A stretch of 64,000 nt of DNA, from positions 62,001 through 126,000 of the forward strand of contig CAVWUM010000005.1 of NCBI GenBank assembly GCA_963758205.1, in the 5' to 3' direction. Shown here in pieces: positions 8,727 to 17,041 of the stretch. The DNA is from Owenweeksia sp963758205 (lineage in GTDB: Bacteria; Bacteroidota; Bacteroidia; Flavobacteriales; Schleiferiaceae). The notes below the pieces were generated by a model. That model was not told where the DNA came from and did not search any database. It was given only the letters and a program-made list of their open reading frames with translations. The position numbers were made by a program, and so were the translations under genes. The first letter of the stretch is position 1; each line of letters opens with the position of its first letter.

Positions 8727-9299
8727 TCACTCCACCACTATCCCATACTTCCCCAATAAGCCAATCAAACCATCCTGAGAGAACCGGGCTTTTTTCAGTT
8801 TATTAATCTCCGGATTTATAGAGAAGCCAGTAGCCGTTCTGAAATCAGCGTTTTGAAGATTGGAGTTTTCAAAGATGGCGCCCCGCAGGCTACATTCTTT
8901 AAAAACTACTCAACTCAAATCCGTTTCCACAAAATCTACTTCTTCCAGAGTACAGTTTATGAAAGGCGTGTTTTTCAATTTCAGGTTGTAAAACGAGCAG
9001 TTATTAAGGTTGCATCCGCTAAAGGCTAGTTCCAAAAGAAATGGGTTACACTCGCTGAAATTTACCCCAAGCATTTTACATCCCTTAAATTCAATATCCT
9101 TAAAGGCGGTGCTGCTAACCTGCACCATGCTCAGGTTACAGTTTTCAAATACACATTCTGTAAATACGTAGTTGCTGAGGTGCGAGTCAGAGAAATCACA
9201 ATTCCTGAAGGTGCATAGCTCATACTCACCTTTTGGTAGCGGGTTTTGAGTAAAATTCCGATTTTTGAATTCCTGTGATTCGAAGTAGTCTAAAGTCAT
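8727..9299 (-). pseudogene. Pentapeptide-repeat protein interrupted by an in-frame TGA
   Basis: The open part (8910-9299, 129 aa) is a right-handed quadrilateral helix protein made of A(D/N)LXX-like pentapeptides (NCDFSDSHLSNYVFTECVFE and so on). It stops at TGA 8910-8912, but the same frame continues for another 60 codons to a TGA at 8727-8729, reading VVFKECSLRGAIFENSNLQN, then the C-terminal signature NPEINKLKKARFS and LLGKYGIVVE that normally ends this family in Bacteroidota. The full-length protein would be about 190 aa. One base change (TGA from GGA or CGA) explains the break. Either a recent nonsense mutation or a sequence error is possible. Confidence 0.75.
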
Positions 9300-9311
9300 T
9301 TATAATATTTT

Positions 9312-9344
9312 AGACCTGCTAGGTTTTAAAAACCTGGCAGGTCT
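9312..9344. repeat. REP-like 33-bp palindrome
   Basis: The 16-nt arms AGACCTGCTAGGTTTT and AAAACCTGGCAGGTCT surround one central base, with a single G:T-type mismatch. The CCAGGTTTT/AAAACCTGG core is shared with the palindromes at 22360-22392 and 22660-22692. It lies between the PqqB-like and pentapeptide genes. Confidence 0.75.
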
Positions 9345-9352
9345 CCGCAAAT

Positions 9353-10354
9353 CTAAAGTTCTATCACCTCATTTATCCTAGCCACATTAAATCCGTTTTT
9401 TAAAACCTCCAAGTATTGCTGGCTTTGCGGGTTAATTAAAGGATTGGTATGGTTAAAATGAATAAAATGAATTTTCGCCTTTTCCTTGGCGTCAAGGTTT
9501 TTAAAGAGTTCCATACTCTCCGAAACAAAGGGGTGGGGGATAAGTGATATATCGCGGTTATTGATTTCCTCGGCATCATAAAAGGTGCCGTCAATAAAGG
9601 CATAATCCACCGTGGCTATGGTCTTAATTATCTCAGTGTCCCACTTTTCCCATTTATCAATATCGGGTATAAATAGCGCACTCTTGTTAGGGCCGGTAAT
9701 TCGGTAACCCACCGTTTCGGAGTATTCATCGCGGTGCGGCACTTTAAAAGGCGTTACCCTCAGCTCCGAGCTTAACTGTATTTCTTTTTCCCCCACCAAA
9801 GGTTTTATTACAATATTACGGGTATTTACAAGCTGACTCCAGGGGCCATTTTCCTCTAAGAAGGTTTTCATCCTGGGCATGGCATATACAGCTACACTAT
9901 CGGCATTCATGGCTTCCTTACCTAAATACATCAATCCGGTATAGTGGCCAATATGGGCATGGGTAAGCAAAATGCCATCGGGCGTTTCTTTCTCCGCGAA
10001 AGCGGCATGACGCTTCAGGTTTTTCATTTGCTGTGGCAGACCAGGTGTGGCCTCGATTAGAAAGGTTTTGTTACTTACAGGATCAACCAAACCCAGAGAA
10101 ACCACTTTTCTATTTTTATCGGGATTGTTAAAAAGCTCTCTGCAACAATCCTTTTTGCAGGCGATGTGTGGTGAGCCGGCATCCTGCAGTGTTCCTAATA
10201 TCAGTATTGATGTTTTACTTATCGTAGCAATGGTATCAGTAGCGGACTCACCAGAATTACTGGTCGTTTCAGTCTGGATCTTCTGCTGGCATGAGCTAAA
10301 AGAAATAAGCAGTAAACAAACAAGCAGGGCAACACCTGGAAACGGCCTTTTCAT
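9353..10354 (-). CDS. PqqB-like metallo-beta-lactamase-fold lipoprotein
   Basis: The 333-aa protein has lipobox FSSC (Cys22), then an MBL fold from about residue 48. It resembles PqqB-type hydrolases: ILGTLQDAGSPHIAC, a Cys pair (DCC), and the metal motif HAHIGH at 132-137 (HxHxGH in place of the classic HxHxDH). Further His residues occur in the second half (VPHRDEYSETVGY, FIHFNHTNP). PqqB acts in PQQ biosynthesis, but no other pqq gene is present, so this is more likely a periplasmic hydrolase of unknown substrate. The start overlaps the stop of the upstream esterase gene by one base, so the two are translationally coupled. Confidence 0.82.
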   Translation of the reverse strand: MKRPFPGVALLVCLLLISFSSCQQKIQTETTSNSGESATDTIATISKTSILILGTLQDAGSPHIACKKDCCRELFNNPDKNRKVVSLGLVDPVSNKTFLIEATPGLPQQMKNLKRHAAFAEKETPDGILLTHAHIGHYTGLMYLGKEAMNADSVAVYAMPRMKTFLEENGPWSQLVNTRNIVIKPLVGEKEIQLSSELRVTPFKVPHRDEYSETVGYRITGPNKSALFIPDIDKWEKWDTEIIKTIATVDYAFIDGTFYDAEEINNRDISLIPHPFVSESMELFKNLDAKEKAKIHFIHFNHTNPLINPQSQQYLEVLKNGFNVARINEVIEL

Positions 10355-11199
10355 TATTTGATAAGCTTTAGGTTAAGTGTTTCAAAACCGGCATAAACAG
10401 CCTTGTGTAGTATGGTGGCATGGTTCTCTTCCTTTATTGGTTGGTAATACACCTTTATGTTACCGTTGCCCGATTGCTTAAGGGCTTTTACCAGCTTATC
10501 AGCCACCTTATCCATTACTTTTCCTTCGCTTCCGCGGGATACAAAAACCCGTTTTCTCATATCCGGGTTGAGCTGCAAAAGGCTATCGGCCTGCTTCAGT
10601 AAACGCTGCTCATCCCACCACAGTGAAGGACTCACGATAATGTAATCATCAAACATCTCTGGTTTTTTAAGCAGTATTTCGGTGGCTAGCAGCCCACCCA
10701 GCGATTGCCCTATAATAGTACTGGTGCCATCTGTTTTGTAATTGGCACTGATGAATGGCTTCATTTCTTTCTCTAAAAAAGCATTAAACTGCGGAGACCC
10801 ACCATTGGCCGGGTTTATTTCATTATCATGGGCCACTTCGCTTGGATAAGTAAAATCGCGGTAACGGTTTACATTAGCAATACCCACTACAATGCTGGGC
10901 TGCATTAACTCGTACATATTCATAAACTGAACGAGGCCGGCAATATGCGGGTAATCCTCATGGGCGGAACCATCCAGTAAATAAATAACCGGGTAATTAC
11001 GAGCCGAATCAGGACTGTAGTCTTGCGGCAGATAAATATTCAGAATCCTTTCCTCGCCAAGCGCTTTGGAGTCTATTTTTTCCACCACACCAAAAGGCAC
11101 TACTTCATCCGCATTTGCATAGGGATTAGAAACATTTTGCGACAGCAGGGAAAACGTACTAATAGTTGTTGATAAGAAGAGAAACAATAGCCATTTCAT
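10354..11199 (-). CDS. Secreted alpha/beta-hydrolase, esterase D (PF00756) family
   Basis: The 281-aa protein has a signal peptide (cleavage near LLSQN, residue 21). It matches the putative-esterase family that includes Fes/IroE/BesA siderophore esterases: NYPVIYLLDGSAH, the nucleophile elbow GQSLGG with Ser166, SPSLWWDEQ, and a late His in KEENHATI. These give a plausible Ser-Asp-His triad. It probably cleaves an ester in the periplasm; the substrate is unknown. It forms a two-gene operon with the PqqB-like gene (1-nt overlap). Confidence 0.87.
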   Translation of the reverse strand: MKWLLFLFLSTTISTFSLLSQNVSNPYANADEVVPFGVVEKIDSKALGEERILNIYLPQDYSPDSARNYPVIYLLDGSAHEDYPHIAGLVQFMNMYELMQPSIVVGIANVNRYRDFTYPSEVAHDNEINPANGGSPQFNAFLEKEMKPFISANYKTDGTSTIIGQSLGGLLATEILLKKPEMFDDYIIVSPSLWWDEQRLLKQADSLLQLNPDMRKRVFVSRGSEGKVMDKVADKLVKALKQSGNGNIKVYYQPIKEENHATILHKAVYAGFETLNLKLIK

Positions 11200-11345
11200 A
11201 GGTATAATCGCTTTGGATTGGTTGTCAAAGCTAGAGCCTTTTTAATATTGATGAATACCCTTGCTGTAAACTCTCTTTAAAAAATTGTAGGATTTAAACT
11301 ATGTAAGCTCATTCAGGTTAAGAAAGAAATTCAAAAAATAAAACT

Positions 11346-11852
11346 ATGAGCGATAGCAACTTAAATGGCAGGGAAGCCATTGATAAAATGAAGGATATTG
11401 TAAAAGATGTAAATGTGGCCATGATGTGTACCACTACACCCAGCGGAAATATAAATGGTCGCCCAATGGGTACCGCCAAGGTGGAGGATGATGGCACCAT
11501 TTGGTTTTTCAGTAATGATGATTCTGCAAAAATCAAGGAAATGGAAAGCGATAATGGCGTATGCCTTTGCTACAGCCAGCCAAAGGATAATACCTATGCC
11601 TGCATAATGGGGCAGGGGCACTCGGTGAATGACAAAGCTAAAATGGAAGAACTCTGGAACCCCATGCTTAAGGCTTGGTTTCCAAAGGGTACTGACGATC
11701 CTAAAATGACCTTGATAAAAGTAAAGCCGCACCATGCCGAATATTGGGATGACAGCGATAGCCGCATGGTGGTATTCTTTAAAATTGCCAAAGCTGCCCT
11801 TACGGGAGATGAATATAAGGGAGAAGGCAGCCACGGCCAGTTGAATTTATAA
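11346..11852 (+). CDS. Pyridoxamine 5'-phosphate oxidase-like general stress protein
   Basis: The 168-aa protein has the FMN-binding split-barrel fold of the general-stress-protein branch (PF16242 type): VAMMCTTTPSGNINGRPMG, then TIWFFSNDDSAKIKEME, a GQGHSVNDKAKMEELWNP segment and ITLIKVKP-like strand MTLIKVKPHHAEYWD. Such proteins bind FMN or related flavins and are linked to stress responses; PNPOx activity itself is unlikely. It stands alone, with no operon partner closer than 83 bp. Confidence 0.87.
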   Translation: MSDSNLNGREAIDKMKDIVKDVNVAMMCTTTPSGNINGRPMGTAKVEDDGTIWFFSNDDSAKIKEMESDNGVCLCYSQPKDNTYACIMGQGHSVNDKAKMEELWNPMLKAWFPKGTDDPKMTLIKVKPHHAEYWDDSDSRMVVFFKIAKAALTGDEYKGEGSHGQLNL

Positions 11853-11935
11853 CAGGCGTATGCACTGAAAAAAATCGGGATAATGTACCTTAGTTGGAAA
11901 CTATGGGTCACATTATCCCTTTTTTAGTTTAACTG

Positions 11936-12262
11936 ATGAAGCGAATCATTAAAATACCACGAATAGTAAAACCCTTTGAGCATAAAGAGAAGCTTATCCT
12001 GAGGGATTACCTGGCTATGCAACGTACAACGCTGGCCAATGAGCGTACCTTATTCGCCTACATACGCACAAGTTTATACCTGGTGATTGGTGGTATTGGC
12101 CTGCTTAAACTGGAGGACTTTGAAAGCCTTGCGTGGTTAGGATATGTAGCCCTTGGCATCAGTGCGTTGATGATTATCTATGGTGTGGTGCGCTACCTGG
12201 TACTTAAGCGTAAGCTCAGTAAATTTTATCGTGATTTTGGTATCCCTGAAGAAATGGAATAA
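11936..12262 (+). CDS. DUF202 (YidH-family) small membrane protein
   Basis: The 108-aa protein has the DUF202 signature LAMQRTTLANERTLFAYIRT followed by two predicted transmembrane helices (SLYLVIGGIGLLKL and LGYVALGISALMIIYGVVRY) and a basic tail. The function of the family is unknown, although related VTC/DUF202 domains occur in polyphosphate machinery. The gene is downstream of the flavin-binding stress protein on the same strand. Confidence 0.88.
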   Translation: MKRIIKIPRIVKPFEHKEKLILRDYLAMQRTTLANERTLFAYIRTSLYLVIGGIGLLKLEDFESLAWLGYVALGISALMIIYGVVRYLVLKRKLSKFYRDFGIPEEME

Positions 12263-12362
12263 GTCATTTCCTGTTGCTTATTCAGTGATTTGGCTACTCA
12301 GAACACATAAGGGTATATAAAGAGCCGTATAACAATTAGCAGGGACTAATTTCAAACATTGA

Positions 12363-14165
12363 TCAATCTTTTACACACCGGCAGGATATGGCTGCGGCCG
12401 TGGCAATAGGAAGCGAGGTTCCTTGATTTACATCATCAGAAAGTAAAGATACGGTCTGGATACGGGAATCACCGGGAACCCCACTTACCGTCCAAAAAGC
12501 AGTACTTACACCAATATTAAAAAAACTGGGGGATGGACTGCTTTTTGCCGTTCTTGTTCCAGCCGCTAAAGCAGCAAAGTCAAATTCATCTGTACCAGGA
12601 TTGTTTACTGTCCACGTAATGGTGTCTTTTAGCTTTTTACCACCACCTATTCGTCCGCCAATAGTATTGAAAAGAATGTCCCATTCCCCAATTGATGGTA
12701 CATGCCAACCCGGAGGGCAAGCACCTTGCACTTTACTGGGTACCGCAAGGGTAGTATCACTTAGGGAAAACAACTCATCAAAATAATACAGGCGTCCGTA
12801 GGTGTTGCAGTTTGATGGATTATTATCATAACAGAAGCCGCCAGCCCCTGCATAATTAAGGTTTTCTGCCATCCAGGTTTGATTGCCAATGCAGACCACT
12901 TTATAAGTCTGTTGATCCCGAGGGTCAGTTAAAATGGTATCACCGCACCCTTCCTGGTAACAATAGTCGTTGGCAAAGAATTGGCGTAAGTATAAATCTC
13001 CGTATGAATTGTACCATCTTTTATCAAAGTCACGAATAAAATTATCAGCATACTCCTGGCCCTGGGGATCGAGGTGAGCAGATCCTGTACTATCAGCATC
13101 GTTAAAAAGGGCCTCATAAAACTTTAGTTCCATTTGCCTGGCAAATTGGTCGCTTACCGTGCGGCTTACCCCGGCAGCCGCCTGATAACCGAAATAGGCC
13201 CTAACGTTGGTTTGCTGCCAGGCGGTGAGTATGGGTAAATCATCCAGGGCAATTCGGCTGGTGTTTGAAAAGCCACTAAAACACATATTGCCAAACACTA
13301 TGGTATTTTGTAAGTTAAGCTGGGCGATGGCCTTGGCGGTAACCGACATTTTATAGTCATCCGCATCTAAATGGGTGCTTTGATGTATAGGCACATTGGG
13401 CTCAAACTTCTTTTGTTTTACTATGCTCAGGTGCAAATTCAACTGCAACAAGTCAGTCACGCGTTTGTCCTGATCGGCATTAAGGCGCTTGGCAAATTCC
13501 TCTAAAGACAGACTGGCATCCTGAATACTTTTTGGTACGGTGTCACCCAGTAAAAAGCCATTAGGGTGGCCGTGCGTATTGATAATCACCAAACCATACT
13601 CACCAAAAGTGGTTAGTTTTTCATAAGTACATTGGCGATGGTACAGTCGGGTAAGTTCCAGATCATATTTTTGAGCGTTATCTTCAATTACAGCTCTTGT
13701 AGAGCGTTCTGTATCAAAAGTTGGCTCGGCATTAAACAGAAGGATTTTTCTGTTTTCAATATCATTAGAACAATCTCCTCCAGCTAATTTTTTAAATAAA
13801 CCACCTCCGGAAGCACCTCCACCACGAGTAATAGGTACACCGTTGTTATCCACCGGAATTAATGAATAAATTGTTTTTAGACCAGACTTAAGGGTAATAA
13901 AAGCATATACACTATCCGCCACCACTACTTTACTAACCTCTGGTCTGTTGCGGATAATGCTAGCCGCCTGATTTAAAACCTGTTCATTGGGCACGCCATC
14001 TTTACTTAGTTGTAAAACGGTAGATTCCATTTGTGATAAGGTTTGCATCACTTCATATAATGGTCTTACCTCTTCGGCATTTAAATTGGTTTCACCGGAA
14101 GGATCTTTTTTACAAGCGAAGGCCGCGAATAACGCAGCTAAATACAGAATCAGGTTCTTTTTCAT
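12363..14165 (-). CDS. Lipoprotein with caspase-like region and C-terminal FISUMP domain
   Basis: The 600-aa protein has lipobox AAFAC (Cys18). After a linker, residues about 138-390 look like a clan CD (caspase/CHAT-like) peptidase: a strand ILLFNAEP, a second strand ending in the His motif INTHGH (His198), and the strand IVFGNMCFSGF with Cys295, which is the usual His...Cys dyad order. Residues about 410-600 form a FISUMP domain (GNQTWMAENLNYAG, YGRLYYFDELF, CPPGWHVPSIGEWD, SCRCVKD). The protein is surface-exposed or periplasmic. A peptidase role is inferred from the dyad only. It is divergent from the phosphatase run. Confidence 0.72.
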   Translation of the reverse strand: MKKNLILYLAALFAAFACKKDPSGETNLNAEEVRPLYEVMQTLSQMESTVLQLSKDGVPNEQVLNQAASIIRNRPEVSKVVVADSVYAFITLKSGLKTIYSLIPVDNNGVPITRGGGASGGGLFKKLAGGDCSNDIENRKILLFNAEPTFDTERSTRAVIEDNAQKYDLELTRLYHRQCTYEKLTTFGEYGLVIINTHGHPNGFLLGDTVPKSIQDASLSLEEFAKRLNADQDKRVTDLLQLNLHLSIVKQKKFEPNVPIHQSTHLDADDYKMSVTAKAIAQLNLQNTIVFGNMCFSGFSNTSRIALDDLPILTAWQQTNVRAYFGYQAAAGVSRTVSDQFARQMELKFYEALFNDADSTGSAHLDPQGQEYADNFIRDFDKRWYNSYGDLYLRQFFANDYCYQEGCGDTILTDPRDQQTYKVVCIGNQTWMAENLNYAGAGGFCYDNNPSNCNTYGRLYYFDELFSLSDTTLAVPSKVQGACPPGWHVPSIGEWDILFNTIGGRIGGGKKLKDTITWTVNNPGTDEFDFAALAAGTRTAKSSPSPSFFNIGVSTAFWTVSGVPGDSRIQTVSLLSDDVNQGTSLPIATAAAISCRCVKD

Positions 14166-14497
14166 AAGGATTGATTTTATCCGTAAAAATACGACATAGA
14201 GTTTATGCCGCTTAGCCGATGGCTAGCTATGCCATAATACTTTTTTGGGTTCGTATTATATCTGATGGCGGGCACTCATTATCGTTAATTCCGTTTTTTT
14301 ACTGTTAAATATCTGTTACCTCATTCTATCACTTTTTCACTATTACTAATTGAAGATATTTGAAATTCAACCACTTGTGCGTATTTCTTTTTCCCTCACT
14401 AAAGCATTGTATTTAATAAATATTTAAACTTTGAGCAGATTTTGAATTTGGGGCCGGAAGCACTTTTGTAAGCAGTTTAATACTTACAAAATCGTTA
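14166..14497. other. 332-bp divergent intergenic region
   Basis: This AT-rich region lies between the FISUMP lipoprotein and the first PhoX gene and must hold both promoters. A possible -7 box CACTTTTG lies at about 14460-14467, 30 bp before the PhoX start. No ORF, RNA gene or strong hairpin was seen. Confidence 0.35.
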
Positions 14498-16690
14498 ATG
14501 AAAACAATTACAAAATCTGCATTTTTGGCCGCAGCGCTTGGTTTTACCAGCCTGGCCAGTGCTCAATGTCCAACGGACATCGGATGTTTTACATCCATTA
14601 AACCAACTGCTCAAACCAGAAACCTGGTTTTACCAACTGAGCATCGTTTCCAACTTATTTTTAAACAAGGAGAGGCTTATACCAATCCGCTTGGATCTTT
14701 AACAAACGTACCCGGTAACCACGACTTTACCGCGTACGTTGGTATGAATGGTAGCAGTGAAGTAGGACACCTTTCGGTAAACCATGAAAATAACCCTGGT
14801 GGTGTTTCTATGGTTGATCTTCATTATGATAATACCACTAAACTTTGGGTGGTGGATACTACCCGCCCGGTGGATTTTTATAATAATGACCTTGTAACAA
14901 CTGATCGTCCATGTTCAGGTGGTATTACACCATGGGGTACTGTAATAGTTTCTGAAGAAACTTACAATGCTGCTGACGTAAATGGTGATGGCTACACCGA
15001 TGTAGGTTGGTTGGTTGAAATTAACCCGCTTACCGGCAAAGTTGTGGATTACAACAATGATGGCGTGCAGGATAAGCTATACGCTGTTGGCCGTGGTGCA
15101 AAGGAAAATGCACTTATCATGAATGATAGCGTAACACTATACACTGGTGAAGATGGTGGTTCTTCAGCTCTTTTCAAATTTATTGCTGATGTACCCGGTA
15201 ACCTTTCTTCAGGTAAATTGTATGTATTAAAAATGGATGGACCATTAGTTAATAATGAGCCTACCGTTTCTACCGGTACCTGGGTATTGGTTCCTAATAC
15301 TACCAAAACCGAGCGCAACAACACCCGCAGTCTGGCGCAAGGTTTGGGCGCTACTAACTTTAACGGTATTGAGGATGTGGAAGTAGGAACCATTGATGGT
15401 AAAATTTATTTCACTGCTAAAGGTAGAAACCGTGTTTACCGTTTTGATGAAAATGGTACTAACGTGGTAAATTTTGAAACCTATGTTGGCGGCATGACTT
15501 ATAACATTACTACTGCCGAGGGTGTATTTGCCGAGCCATGGGGTAGCGGTAACGATAACCTTACTTTTGATGATAAGGGTAACCTTTGGGTACTGCAGGA
15601 TGGTAGCAGAAACCACATCTGGGTAGTTCGTCCGGGTCATACTCAGGCAAATCCACAGGTTGATCTTTTTGCTTCTATTCCAAGTGGAGCTGAGCCTACC
15701 GGTCTTACCTTCTCTCCTGATTATCGTTTTGGATTTGTGAGCATCCAGCACCCAAGCAGCTCCAACAACCCACAGGTAGATGTTTCAGGAAATCTTATAA
15801 ACTTTAATGCTTCTGCCTCTATTGTATTTGCATTGGCAGATAACCTTGGTTTTGATGATACAACTTTAGTATCTGACGCCAGTTGGACTGTAAGTAACAA
15901 TATTGGAGCAACCAACCTCAGCGGTTACTGGGCTGGTGCCAACAATAACGTTCCTGCCATTAGCACTTACAGAAACGGAGCTATGCTGGGCCAGCCTTAC
16001 GGCTACCCATCTATTTACCAGATTGATGGATCGGAAGTGGTAAAAACCGGAAACAGCATTACTTACTTCCGTAAGGAGTTTAACCTTACTTCAACTGACT
16101 GGAACGCTGAAATGCAAATCACTGTTGATGACCAGGCTGATATTTACATCAATGGTGTACAGGTGGCTCTTGTTAGTTCTTTCGGTAGAATGAATTACAA
16201 CGCAGCTCCTCACACAGCTACCTTTATGGGTGGTGTAAATACCAATGGTGCCATGGGTGGTGATGCCTTCGGTTACCTTACCAGCGCTGATCTTGATACA
16301 GTGTTGAAAACAGGTAATAACGAACTGGTACTTGCCGTACGTAACCTTGGTAAAGCCACTGATATGGGCGGTTTCTCTTTCCGTATGGATCTTACCAAAA
16401 ATGCAATCGTTACCAAGTCAGCGGTAGCCGGTGCATCATCTGCTTCAGCTAGTGCTTTAGGCATTTATCCAAACCCAACCAATGGTGAGATTTTGGTAAA
16501 TATTCCTCAAAATGATGCAGTGTTTAATCATACTGTAGCCTTGTACGATATGAACGGCCGTGCACTTTCTACAAAGGAAGTAAGCAGCAACGAAGTTAGA
16601 ATGGATTTGAGTAGCTACGCCAATGGTGTGTACTTCATCAAAATCATTTCTGGCGAAACTGTATTGACTGAAAAAATTGTGAAGAGATAA
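14498..16690 (+). CDS. T9SS-exported PhoX-family (DUF839) alkaline phosphatase, paralogue 1
   Basis: The 730-aa protein has a signal peptide ending SLASAQ (residue 22). A PhoX-type DUF839 beta-propeller phosphatase spans about 30-455: HLSVNHENNPGG, CSGGITPWGTVIVSEET, YTGEDGGSSALFKFIAD, NFNGIEDVEVG, DNLTFDDKGNLWVLQDG. PhoX enzymes are Ca/Fe-dependent phosphomonoesterases, so it should release phosphate from organic esters outside the cell. A jelly-roll-like module follows (about 462-640, from WTVSNNIGATNLSGYW to LGKATDMGGFSFRMDL), then a type A T9SS sorting domain (IYPNPTNGE...EKIVKR). A strong terminator follows. It is the first of four related exported phosphatases in tandem. Confidence 0.87.
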   Translation: MKTITKSAFLAAALGFTSLASAQCPTDIGCFTSIKPTAQTRNLVLPTEHRFQLIFKQGEAYTNPLGSLTNVPGNHDFTAYVGMNGSSEVGHLSVNHENNPGGVSMVDLHYDNTTKLWVVDTTRPVDFYNNDLVTTDRPCSGGITPWGTVIVSEETYNAADVNGDGYTDVGWLVEINPLTGKVVDYNNDGVQDKLYAVGRGAKENALIMNDSVTLYTGEDGGSSALFKFIADVPGNLSSGKLYVLKMDGPLVNNEPTVSTGTWVLVPNTTKTERNNTRSLAQGLGATNFNGIEDVEVGTIDGKIYFTAKGRNRVYRFDENGTNVVNFETYVGGMTYNITTAEGVFAEPWGSGNDNLTFDDKGNLWVLQDGSRNHIWVVRPGHTQANPQVDLFASIPSGAEPTGLTFSPDYRFGFVSIQHPSSSNNPQVDVSGNLINFNASASIVFALADNLGFDDTTLVSDASWTVSNNIGATNLSGYWAGANNNVPAISTYRNGAMLGQPYGYPSIYQIDGSEVVKTGNSITYFRKEFNLTSTDWNAEMQITVDDQADIYINGVQVALVSSFGRMNYNAAPHTATFMGGVNTNGAMGGDAFGYLTSADLDTVLKTGNNELVLAVRNLGKATDMGGFSFRMDLTKNAIVTKSAVAGASSASASALGIYPNPTNGEILVNIPQNDAVFNHTVALYDMNGRALSTKEVSSNEVRMDLSSYANGVYFIKIISGETVLTEKIVKR

Positions 16691-16709
16691 AAAAAAGTCT
16701 TTCAGATAG

Positions 16710-16740
16710 AAGCCACTCCGGAAACGGAGTGGCTTTTTTT
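16710..16740 (+). terminator. Rho-independent terminator after PhoX paralogue 1
   Basis: The arms AGCCACTCCG and CGGAGTGGCT (perfect, 10 bp) flank a GAAA loop, followed by a run of T. Confidence 0.85.
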
Positions 16741-17041
16741 AAATCCTGTTTTCAACACTAATTATTTCCCAAAATAAAGGATTGCAGAGCAGGTGTATAT
16801 AACTCTTTCTTCTCTTTTATTCTTTAGCAGGATATTAAAAGAGTATTATTACTACCTGTAATATTTTCTTACTTATTAACAACATGTTATTCTTAAACCA
16901 TTAGGGTTTAGCATTTTACTATAGTTGCGTTTCCCATGCTGGCAAAGAGGTTATTAATATTGATTTAAAGTTCTCTGAAGGTTAGGACTAATTGAGAGCC
17001 GCAATTTTGATGGCAAATTAATTCTTACAAAAACCAAATTC
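16741..17041. other. 301-bp intergenic region before PhoX paralogue 2
   Basis: This AT-rich region contains no ORF. It presumably holds the promoter of the next gene (possible -7 box CAATTTTG near 17001-17008). Nothing else was recognised. Confidence 0.35.

Noticed and set aside
8910..8912. TGA as recoded codon (Trp or selenocysteine)
   Set aside because: Other genes in the window use TGA as a normal stop, no SECIS-like hairpin was seen, and the position in the repeat calls for a small residue; a mutation or error is simpler.
9353..10354. Calling the MBL protein PqqB
   Set aside because: No other pqq gene is nearby, it is a lipoprotein, and its metal motif is altered; only likeness is claimed.
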